Assembly (NCBI GenBank): GCA_019454045.1
Contig: SKCR01031795.1
Coordinates: forward strand, 1 to 64,000
DNA length: 64,000 nucleotides
Origin: Zanthoxylum bungeanum
Taxonomy: Eukaryota; Streptophyta; Magnoliopsida; Sapindales; Rutaceae
Direction of reading: 5' to 3'
The notes beneath the pieces are model-generated. The model ran no database searches, had not been told where the DNA came from, and worked only from the letters and a program-made list of their open reading frames with translations. Position numbers and translations under genes: made by a program. Positions 54,814 through 64,000 of the stretch are shown here, piece by piece; the stretch's first letter is position 1; every line of letters begins with the position of its first letter.

Positions 54814-57218
54814 TGTAGACATTGCATTTTTGCATGTGAAACCCGATGAGGAGTCTCGTATGGATGCACCACCTTTAAGTCGTAGGAGTCGCGGAAAACG
54901 GTTGTCGGAAAGGCAAAGTCAAGAATTGACATATTTTGTTTAAGTTCGCTCGGAGTTCGCTTGTTGAAAGTTCATTTTTTTAACGTATCTCTTAACCCGA
55001 AATCACCCCAAACCATTCTAAAGCCACCTAAGCACCCAAACCCACATCGAAAGCCCATAAAACCAAAATAAATCAAACACCAAGCCCACCCTCCATTAGG
55101 CCCACGACCATAACACTAAAATTACCCCTCCTTACACTATTCCAACATGATTTACCCATATACCAAACTTACTTTAACCATTCCACCTCACTTTAACAAA
55201 ATATTAAATAAATAACACTTCACTCATTCAATACCCATACCTCACCCATACTTCACACTTCAAACCCATACCTCACTCATTCACACCCACACCTCACTCA
55301 TTCAAGCCCATACCTCACTCATTCAACCCATACCTCACTCATTCACACCCATACCTCACTCATTCACACTTACACCTCCACTACACCATTTGCCTATATA
55401 AACCATCATTTTCCACCTTGAAACCCCTAACACATACCTAAGGAGATCAAACACATATCAAGAGATAACAAGCATACATTGATCAAACACTTAAGCATTT
55501 GGAGATCAAAACAGCCCCCTCACTTCCCTTACAAGTCACGCCCATACAACCCTCATCTCCAAGCCATTCACTGCCTCATTTAAGACCTGAAACACGCACA
55601 TTCTTCCCCCCCACTGCAGCCCTCATTTCCACGCCAAATAGCCTCCTCATTCAGCCTCATTTCCACGCATATACTGACTCCATTATAGCCCTACACCTCA
55701 CGCCAATCCAGCAGCAAAACAGCCCTATTCCAGCCTTATTTCACGCCCACACAGTCCCATTTACACATCCCAGCCACTGCTCCACATAACCCCTGAAACT
55801 TGCGTCTAAACCACCCCATTTTAGCCCCTCAAACCAGTGCACGCAGCCCTCAAATCACCCTCTTTAATCACGCCCAAACAGCAGCTCAAACACACCCCAA
55901 ACAGTCCCCAATTTGCCAAAACAGTGAATAAAAAACTGCACTTGAAAGTCTTCGAGAAACCGACCAAACGGGAGTCCAATACCCCTCAAGATTCACCAAA
56001 ACATCCCATAATACACTGCCAACCAGTGAGCCAAGTGTGGAGAATTAAATCGCAGTGAAACGAACTCAAAACAGCGAACTAAATGGCAAAACAGTGAGCA
56101 AAACGTCAAAACAGTGAATCGGTGGAATCGTGGTGACTTAGCATTTCCGACGGCCGTGTAACGCGCCTCCGAGCAACGACAAAAAAGGTTAGACCTGAGG
56201 GTTTATATCACAGAATTTTCTCACATTAAATAATGATTTAAAAATGTATTTTATGGCATTTTAACATGAGTAGTTAACTTGGCATGTTGTTGAAACTGGC
56301 TCACATGAAATAATGGTTTAAAATGTGTTTTTAATGTGTTTAATTAGTTTAGTATGTTGTATTAAATTTATTTGCATGAGATAATGATTTAGGAAATGTA
56401 TTTTTATTTGTTTAGCATGAATGATTAGCTTGGCGCGTCATTTAGGATTAATTCACATGAAATAATGATTTAGAATGGTTGTTTGAGCATGTTATTAGTT
56501 TACATGGAGTAATGACGTAGGAAGTATGTTTAATTTAAATGGCTATTTAAGCATGTTATTTAGGATTAGTTTACATGAAATATTGACTTAGAATATGTGT
56601 TTAATAATGCTAGCATGAATAGTTAATTTAACATGTTAATTAATTTAGGTTACATAAATTAATAAGGTAGGATTGCATGTAATTTGTTTTTTTCTGTCGC
56701 ATGAATGTCATTAATTAGTACGTGATGTGGTTTTGAGTGAATGGAATATGTATTCTTTTTGTGGTATATTGGATGGAAACCCGGACATAAATTCCATAGC
56801 CGAATCCGAATGGACGGTAGTATGGTTTGCACTCGGGATACAACGCCCCGTACCACTTAAAAGACTCACATGTTTCATTTCACTCAAATTTGTATTTGAA
56901 GCATGATTAGATTGTTGTAATGTTGTTTTTACTTTCAAAGCATGTGAACTTAGATTTAGGCATGTATGTTGAGTAGACTTGGTTAAAATTATACAAATCC
57001 ATTCATTACAATACATGACATAAGTAAGGGACCATTCCGAACCCAACGGTTTGAGGTCTTCCCTTGCGAGGGGTGAATGCGGCCTTAAATCTCTCATTTT
57101 CCCGGTTCACACCGGGTGGCGACTCCATTATTCTCCGGTTTAGTCCCCGCGGGCTACTCCGTACTCCCAACTAGCCCTGGAGTCTAGAACAGCATGCGTC
57201 GTCCAGTTTCTGTGTCTA
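54814..57218 (+). repeat. TAT element C 3' LTR
   Basis: Nearly identical to 47263-49665. It ends TGTGTCTA directly against CCTAG; the expected terminal CA is missing, explained by loss of one AC in ACAC at the junction. Confidence 0.9.
55395..55402 (+). promoter_or_regulatory. TATA box, element C 3' LTR
   Basis: Same sequence as 47847; read-through would run into copia 2 gag in the sense direction. Confidence 0.5.
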
Positions 57219-57438
57219 CCTAGTCAGAGTTACGAAATGATGATAATGGGATCCTTGCCCACAAGAAATCCATCATATTTGGGGTTGATGTGATTCGCTT
57301 AAAAAATTTAAAACAATTGAGTGGGAGCAACTTCATAAAATTAAAAGCCCATGTTATTATGAAACATTAATGAAAACATATTCCTAATTTTAATATTTTA
57401 TCTTAACAGGTGGGTTAAAATATTTCACAAACATTCAA

Positions 57439-58213
57439 ATGGCAAACAGAGTATCACTTCGTTCCATCCTTGATGAGCATAAGCTCAAAGGGGACAACTA
57501 CAATGACTGGTTTAGAAACCTTAAAATTGTCTTACGACAAGAAAAGATTTTCTATGTTCTTGAAAGACCATTTCCCCCTGAACCCGCAGAAGATGCTGGC
57601 CAAGATACATTTGATGCTTGGAAGAAACATGTCGATGATGATGAGCAAGCAGTTTGCATAATGCTTGGCTCTATGTCGGATGAACTTCAGAAAGCTCACG
57701 AAGATATGGATGCGCAAACCATCATCTTTCACTTGAAGGAGTTGTATGCAACTTCCGGTCATACCGTGAGATTCCAAGTGTCATGTGCCTTTTTTCCAAA
57801 CAAGGTATAAGGAAGGATCTGTTAGTGGACATATTCTTAAGATGATTGGCCACATTGAAAAATTGGCCGACCTCGGGTTCATCATGGATCATGAGATAGG
57901 TCACGATCTAATTCTTCAGTCCTTACCAAAAGAATTCTCTAACTTTATTATGCAGTTTCATTTGTCTGATAAAGAAGCTACTTTAGCATAATTGCACAAT
58001 CTGATAAAGCAAGCAGAGAATGACTTGAAACCAGAGCTTAAAACCTCCGTCATGCTTACGGGTACGGACCTGAAGCCACGAGGCCCAAAGAAAAATAAGG
58101 GCAAGGCCAAGGCTCCAGATCACCTAAAGCCCAATGGTAAGGTAGAGAAGAAAAGGCGAAAGGAGAAATGTTTCTTTTTTGGAAAGAATGGTCATTGGAA
58201 GAAAGATTGAAGA
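57439..58213 (+). pseudogene. Copia family 2 gag
   Basis: The start MANRVSLRSILDEHKLKGDN at 57439 is typical of plant copia gag; DWFRNLKIVLRQEKIFYVLE follows. Frameshift near 57775, TAA at 57989. The zinc knuckle reads CFFFGKNGHWKKD then TGA: the second Cys is Phe and the last Cys is a stop (TGA 58208), so RNA binding would be lost. A lysine-rich segment precedes the knuckle. Confidence 0.85.
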
Positions 58214-58895
58214 TCTTTGAAAGCCAAGGAAGCTAGGGAAGCCCAAAAGGCCAAGAAGCCTAATGCTTCAGGTATGTTGTATATGATTGAACTATATTCT
58301 CAAAACTCTGAACCTTCTACTTGGGTGCTTGACACCGGTTGTGGGACTCACTTGTGTAACAATGTACATGACCTGAGAAACAGTAGGAGACTCCGTCATG
58401 GGGAGGTTGACTTACGCATGGGTAATGGAGCAAAACTTGATGCATTGTGCGTGGGGACTTATTCATTAGTTTTTCCGAATGGTTTAGTTTTAGACATAGA
58501 AGATTGTGTTTATGTACCTTCTCTAGTAAAGAACATCATTTCAATTTCTTCTTTATGTAATAAAGGCTTTTCATGCCTAATAAGTTGTAATGAATGTTCT
58601 ATTTATTTCAATGAAATAAAATATGGAGATGGTATTTTGAATAATGGTATCTATGTCTTACAAACTAACAAAGAATGTTGAACCTCTAATATATACAACG
58701 TTAACTCGAATAATCTCAATGAATCACTTCTATGGCACAGTCGCTTAGGTCATATCAATGAAACAAGATTAACTAAGCTCCATAAGGATGGGTATTTTAA
58801 ACCCTTCAAATATAAACCTTATGGAACTTGTGAGTCTTGTTTACTTGGTAAAATGACCAAATTACCCTTCAAAGGTAAATGACAGCCTGTAGCGG
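58214..58895 (+). pseudogene. Copia family 2 protease and GAG-pre-integrase
   Basis: Open from 58217 to 58681: protease active site WVLDTGCGTHLC (DTG), VDLRMGNGAKL and VYVPSLVKNIISI. After a TGA at 58679 the frame continues with LLWHSRLGHINETRLTKLHK and CESCLLGKMTKLPFKGK, then a TGA at about 58880 before integrase. Confidence 0.85.
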
Positions 58896-59884
58896 AGACA
58901 TTAGAACTCATACACTCTGATGTATGCGGACCAATGTCAGTCACCGCTAGAGATGGATTCTCCTATATCATTACATTTATCGATGGTCATTCACGATATG
59001 GGTATGTGTACCTTATGCGGTACAAATCTAAAGCCTTTGAGAAATTCAAAGACTTCAAGGCTGAAGTAGAAAACCAGCTTAATAAAAGTATTAAGTCACT
59101 AAGGTCTGACCGAGGTGGTGAATACTTAAGCAATGAATTTCAAGATTACTTGAGAGAAAATAGCATTGTTTCCCAGTGGACTCCTCTGGGAACTCCACAA
59201 CATAATGGGATCTCCGAAAGGAGAAATCGGACATTATTAGATATGGTCTTATCAATGATGTCAGACACGGATCTACCTCTTTCATTTTGGGGTCTTGCTT
59301 TAGAAAATGCAACACTACTACTAAACCAAGTTCCTTCCAAAACTGTTAGTCAAACACCATATGAGTTATGGTCTGGGAAACATCATAGTCTTAGTTATCT
59401 AAGAGTTTGGGGATGTGACGCATATGTCAAGCTCACACAAAATAACAAATTGGATGATAGAGCAATTAAATGTAAGTTTGTAGGATATGCCTTGAACTCA
59501 ATAGCATACGTGTTCTACGTCCCAAATGAACAAAGAACATTTGTCTCACGAAATGCTAAATTTCTAGAGAATGAATTCCTTCTCAAGAATTATAGTGGGA
59601 GTAGACTTGACCTCGATGAGGTACGAGAAGAACAAACTAACATAGAACTAAACCCTAGGCCCCTCAAAAGGGCAGCGACGGAACAACCACAAGGCTATGA
59701 ACTCAGAAGGTCTGGTAGGGAAAGACATGAGCCTGAAAGATATGGTTTCCATATTGATGAGGAACATGATCAGGTCATTGATAATGACGATCCCACCAGT
59801 TATGAGGAAGCAATGCGTGACATTAATTCAGTCAAGTGGCTTGAGGCCATGAAATCCGAAATAGACTCTATGTATCAGAATTAA
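58896..59884 (+). pseudogene. Copia family 2 integrase and linker, long open stretch
   Basis: LELIHSDVCGPMSVTARDGF, SRYGYVYLMRYKS, then the second catalytic Asp in LRSDRGGEYLSNEF, the Glu in NGISERRNRTLLDM and LSFWGLALENATLLLNQVPS. An LRRSGRERHEPERYGF linker runs into the RT frame and stops at 59882 (TAA between QN and VWDLVD). D-D-E is complete. Confidence 0.88.
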
Positions 59885-61366
59885 GTCTGGGATTTGGTAG
59901 ATGCACTTGAAGGGATAAAACCCATAGGCTGCAAGTGGATTTACAAGCGTAAAACTGATGCAGAAGGCAACATCCAAACCTATAAGGCTAGGTTGGTGGC
60001 GAAAGGTTATAGAAAAATCCAAGGAATTGACTATGACGAAACCTTCTCGTCTGTTGCAATGATAAAGTCTATTCGAATTTTACTGGCACTTGCTGCACAT
60101 TTTTATTATGAGATTTGGCAAATGGATGTCAAAACAGCTTTCCTTAATGGGAACCTCGTAGAGGAAGTCTATATGACACAACCTGAGAGGTTTGCATCTA
60201 AGGATGATCATAATAAATTATGCAAGCTTAAACGATCCATTTATGGACTCAAGAAAGCCTCCAAAAGTTGGAATATACGATTTGATGAGACAATCAAAGA
60301 ATTTGACTTCATCAAAAATATAGACGAGCCTTATGTTTACAGGAAAAGTAGTGGGAGTGTTGTATTTCTTGTATTATATATCGATGACATATTAATCATC
60401 GGGAATGATATTCCCATGATGCAAGCCACCAAGCAATGGTTATCTCAGAATTTCTCCATGAAAGATTTGGGAGAAGCAGCCTACATCCTCGGCATTAAGA
60501 TCTACCGTAATAGATCTAAGAGGTTGTTAGGAATTTCTCAATCTACGTACATAGATAAAGTTTTGAAAAGATTCAAAATGGAAGATTCCAAAAGAGGTAA
60601 TTTACCTATTTGTCATGGAATCAAATGATCTAATGAGAAATGTCCACATACTCCTTCAGATAGAGAGCATATGAGTATAATCTCTTATGCTTCAGTAATA
60701 GGATCGATCATGTATGCCATGCTCTGTACAAGACCTGATGTCTATTATGCTCTTAGCATAATGAGCAGGTATCAGGCAAATCCTGGTGAGCAACACTGGG
60801 CAGCTGTCAAAACAATCCTCAAGTATCCGAGAAGAACTAAGGATGTGTTTTTGACATACGGAGATTGTTCTGAGATGAAAGTCATTGGTTATTGTGATGT
60901 GATCTTTCAGACCGATATGGATGACAGTAGATCGCAAACAGGATATCTGTTTACTTTGAATGGCGGTGCTGTCAGTTGGAAAAGCTCAAAGCAGTCAACT
61001 ACAGCGGACTCCACCACTGAAGCCGAGTATATTACAGTATCTGAGGCTGCTAAAGAAGCAGTCTGGATAAAGAAGTTCATCACAGAGCTGGAAGTGCTTC
61101 CCACGATAAAGAATGGCATCACGATGTACTATGACAACACGGGCGCCATTACTCAATCAAATGAACCAAGGTCCCACCAGAAATCCAAGCATGTACTCAG
61201 GCGATTTCATCTCATCAGGGAGATTGTTAAGAGAAAAGAAGTTATTAAAGAGAAAATACCCACAGAAGATAATCTTGCAGATTCTCTGACTAAAGGGCCG
61301 ACTCAACAAAAGCATGATAGGCACACCCGAGAGTATGGTGTCCAGATTCATACTAGTTGGCTATAG
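59885..61366 (+). pseudogene. Copia family 2 reverse transcriptase-RNase H
   Basis: RT: VWDLVDALEGIKPIGCKWIY, QMDVKTAFLNGNLVEEVYM, YIDD at 60377-60388, FSMKDLGEAAYILGIKIYRN and YIDKVLKRFKM. TGA at 60626, then GSIMYAMLCTRPDVYYALS. RNase H: SWKSSKQSTTADSTTEAEYI, YYDNTGAITQSNEPRSHQKS and KHVLRRFHLIREIV, ending TSWL at 61366. One internal stop splits an otherwise well-kept protein. Closely parallel to copia 1 at 35152-36669. Confidence 0.9.
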
Positions 61367-61369
61367 TGC

Positions 61370-61380
61370 AAGTGGGAGAT
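61370..61380 (+). other. Polypurine tract, copia family 2
   Basis: AAGTGGGAGAT before the 3' LTR start TGTTAGGGAT. Confidence 0.85.
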
Positions 61381-63335
61381 TGTTAGGGATATGCCCTATA
61401 CCCAACTTGTGGATGGGCTATATGTACATATATTTGTAATATTTTCATTAATTAATAAAATGGCAATCTTTATTATACGTGTCTTACATAACTTATATGA
61501 ATCATTAACACTGCAATAAAGCCCTTGGAGTAATAAGACGATGGCTTTCACGCCTTATGTGAATCATTACTCTTAAATGTTCCTAGTCATAGTTTTGTGA
61601 ATAATATGGGCGTTCATAAAGCGGAGAGACTAGCATGATGATATGATCCACCCTTAAGTGGGGTAGCCGATCTCATAGGCTACTAGCGGAGATCTGTCCG
61701 CTTTGTGTATCACATGGATGCATGAGTTGCTCGTGTCCATCGAACTGACCGCCGAAAGTTTTCATATGGAGTGTTTATCTCATGTGTCTGTGAGAACTTT
61801 CATGCATCGATTATATGACTAGTCCTTAGACTTGAGGTCTTTACAATCTTATGTGTGGATCAAATAACTTTGACGTTCTCCTTCCCCGGTTCAAAAGATC
61901 CGATCATAAGGGTATGATTGGGTCATTTGTTGAAACACATGAAGTTTGTAAAGATACAACAGAGAATCGCCACTCTCTCGGATAATATTTTCTTATAAGA
62001 GTAGTATTCCAGTTCACGGGTTGATATGTGTGATCAGTGCTTGAGACTGTGGCCACAGCGGAAGAATCATGTGAGATTCTTGGGTTAGCACGATTCATGA
62101 CACTATCAACATCATACCTTTGACCATATGGTTAGACATTTTTCATACCCTAGGTCAATAGGTGGGGATACAGTGAGGTGAAGGACCGTATCATATGTAA
62201 ATCGCATACAGAATGGGTATATATATATCTTTCCTTCTCATTTGGGGGCCTTGGCATGTTGCTAGATGTCAACCTTGGTCATTGAAATCGAACTACCATC
62301 TGATCGGAGGATAATTTTTGTTCGATTAAATTATCACGATTCATTTCATGTCCATCATGAGGGGAACCCAAAAGGTCACACACAACAAAGTCGAAATCAA
62401 TGGTTAACAGTGCACATTACAAATATAACAGCATATATGATTGCTGTAGGAAATGTTCATAAATGGTTCAATGTGTTTAATTATTGAACAGATCATTTAT
62501 GAGGTTTCATAGTGGCTTAGGGATTGGTGAATGACGATGGGGGCACTTTGGGAATTTGAATAAAAAAAATTACTATTCCCATGAATAGTAATGTGAATAG
62601 TAACGTGAATAGTAAAAAAATTGTTATTTGTTTTGAATTCCAATTCGGCCCAAACTCTTATTAGGGTTATATAATCTCATTAAACCACTAAATTAAGATC
62701 CAATGGCTAAGATTAAATTAGCTTTTATCCCACATCAGATTCTTAATTAATTTTGTTGTCTTTGGAGCACTATATAAACCCAAAGAATTCTTTACAAATT
62801 TGCTACACCAAACCTTTCATATTTTGGGTTTATATAAGTGTGCAACTCTAAAGTTTAAGAGTAAGCCACTGATTTTGAGGATCCTTAAGTCTAATTGACT
62901 AGAGGAACCTCGAGTTAAAAGTTTTGAGGTATTTGCCTAGGTTAGCACCAAGGGCAAAATACCTGTGCACTCAAGGCGTAGTCTTGCCGTTGAGTTTTGG
63001 CTTTGATGTGTGCATATTTGGAGGCCACACACTTGTGTGGCTCTTTGGAATGTGGAAGAGCTTGCTGAGTTTGAGAAAAGCTTGTAGATTGGAGGGAGGA
63101 CTGGAGGAGTCTTCGGTTCAAGTAAGTCTTTTTCTTTCTTTATTTTAATAAGAGTTCTTATGATAGTTAGCATGTTTAGGTTTATTTTATTTGCATGTTT
63201 TATGAGTTTTATGCTTAGAATATATAGTAACATGCCTAGGCTTGTAGAATAATCAAAACAAATGGGTCTTGTGCAAATGGAAAGCAACATAATAATTTTA
63301 ATTTTCCGCTGAGCACTCGCGGCCGCTTACCAACA
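61381..63335 (+). repeat. Copia family 2 3' LTR
   Basis: 1955 bp, TG...CA; matches 44147-46095 with noticeably more changes than seen between the copia 1 LTRs. Ends TTACCAACA against Athila LTR sequence. Confidence 0.9.
62771..62778 (+). promoter_or_regulatory. TATA box, copia 2 3' LTR
   Basis: GCACTATATAAACCCAAAG as in the 5' LTR. Confidence 0.6.
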
Positions 63336-64000
63336 GAGCGCACGTATCATTCAAGTAGTATAAAAAGTATCGATCCCACGAGGACTTAAAACCTAAGCTA
63401 TTAATTATTATGAGGCCAAATGACTACTAGTATCTAACAGATTGATTGATTGACTGGGTGATGACTTTAAACTTAAAAACAAGTAAATAAAATTGCGTGA
63501 AAGTAGGTTGAGGAAAATTCAAATTTATAAAACTATCCAGGGTTGTGATTTCTTCCAATATATTTTTAAAGATGAAGTGGTTATTTTACGTTTGTGTAAT
63601 ATATTGGTTTATTAACCTGGAACACGAAATATGTAAAAGCCTCTTCCGATGGTCAAATACAAATACCCATTGTAACCCAATTAATCATATTCATATGTCA
63701 ACCAAGTTACCTGAATTCATTAAGATTAAGTTCCAATTATGGTTACCCCCCCGCCCGACAGGTATATTCCTATCCTGTAAGGAAATCTATTAAAGGGTTA
63801 TCTATCCTCAAGGAAGATCGTGGACTATTGAGTCTAAGGCCTTTAACCTAAAATCTTTTTTCCAAGTTCATTTTAAGTTTACCAATTCAATTTTATTAAT
63901 GGTCAGTTAATATTTAGGCTCAATAAATAAACATTTATATTTCCCAAACTATAATTTAACCCCTTATAAACCGGTGATATTGGATTTCATCACAACCCTA
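63336..64000 (-). repeat. Athila 5' LTR, continuation, runs off the window
   Basis: Matches 9981-10640 closely, with a short deletion near 63910 relative to 10550-10565. Its U3 end and flanking duplication are outside the window. Confidence 0.85.

Larger units (their letters stand above)
47263..57218 (+). mobile_element. TAT-type element C, gag-only, non-autonomous
   Basis: LTRs 47263-49665 and 54814-57218, primer-binding site TGGCGACTCCACTGGGGA, leader related to element B, gag, then almost no pol. The duplication CCTAG flanks it (47258-47262, 57219-57223). The LTRs are nearly identical, so this is a young insertion into the copia 2 leader. Only a few lines of pre-RT and the last codons of integrase survive (52190-52400). 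It must have relied on another element for enzymes. Confidence 0.9.
44147..63335 (+). mobile_element. Copia family 2 element, split by TAT element C
   Basis: 5' LTR 44147-46095, primer-binding site, leader to 47262, TAT element C (47263-57218), leader remainder, gag from 57439, protease, integrase, RT-RNase H to 61366, polypurine tract, 3' LTR 61381-63335. It lies in the Athila 5' LTR. Flanks AAGTT (44142) and GAGCG (63336) do not match as a clean duplication; the uninterrupted LTR at 9947 reads GCAAGCACACG here. ORFs hold at least five stops or frameshifts. Confidence 0.88.
9947..64000 (-). mobile_element. Athila-type Ty3/gypsy element, nested, extends past the right edge
   Basis: On the minus strand: 5' LTR (beyond 64000 to 63336, then 44146-44111), primer-binding site 44104-44087, gag, protease, RT, RNase H, integrase, a captured LOG-like sequence, tail, and 3' LTR ending at 9947. 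The gag (RNDITSFLQQDSETLYEAWE) and RT/RNase H (MCDASDFAVGTVLGQ) are of Athila type. Three elements interrupt it: TAT B (11710-25961), copia 1 (28531-38641) and copia 2 (44147-63335). The LTR end at 44111-44146 plus 63336-64000 matches 9947-10640, joining the two ends into one element. Confidence 0.8.

Overview
This window looks like repeat-dense plant chromatin, most likely from a flowering plant; I cannot name the species. It is almost wholly nested LTR retrotransposons of lineages found only in plants: an Athila-type Ty3/gypsy element, two TAT-type Ty3/gypsy elements (one shows the dual RNase H arrangement), and several Ty1/copia elements. I found no intact host gene, tRNA, rRNA, CRISPR array or prokaryotic feature. 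Nearly every coding region carries stops or frameshifts.

Layout. 1-4435 (minus): a copia derivative of family 1 with LTR, primer-binding site, leader and LTR but no coding region. It sits inside the integrase of a second copia element (family 3, 4436-8986, minus, with gag, protease and integrase remnants and a 5' LTR). 8987-9946: unassigned AT-rich sequence, possibly starting in a decayed copia LTR. From 9947 past the right edge the window is one Athila-type element on the minus strand (3' LTR from 9947, internal region up to its primer-binding site at 44087-44104, 5' LTR from 44111) split by three insertions. These are TAT element B (11710-25961, plus, TSD CGTAT) in the 3' LTR region, copia family 1 (28531-38641, plus) in the internal region behind the integrase, and copia family 2 (44147-63335, plus) in the 5' LTR. 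Copia family 2 is itself split by TAT element C (47263-57218, plus, TSD CCTAG). C keeps gag but has lost protease, RT, RNase H and nearly all of integrase.

The most unusual content has four parts. First, an intronless, broken LOG-like (cytokinin-activating phosphoribohydrolase family) coding sequence lies on the Athila sense strand between the integrase and the tail (27163-27840), where Athila elements can carry an extra ORF; it looks like host-gene capture. Second, a leader block of about 260-330 bp is shared by copia family 2 and both TAT gypsy elements, which is unexpected across superfamilies. Third, the TAT leaders carry strong conserved hairpins with a common loop. Fourth, two copia leaders each carry about four spaced copies of a family-specific 18-20 nt motif upstream of gag.

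Order of events from nesting: Athila first; then TAT B, copia 1 and copia 2 into it; then TAT C into copia 2. By eye, the LTR pairs of copia 1 and TAT C are nearly identical (young), and those of TAT B and copia 2 are more diverged. All boundaries come from reading by eye; no alignment or search was run.
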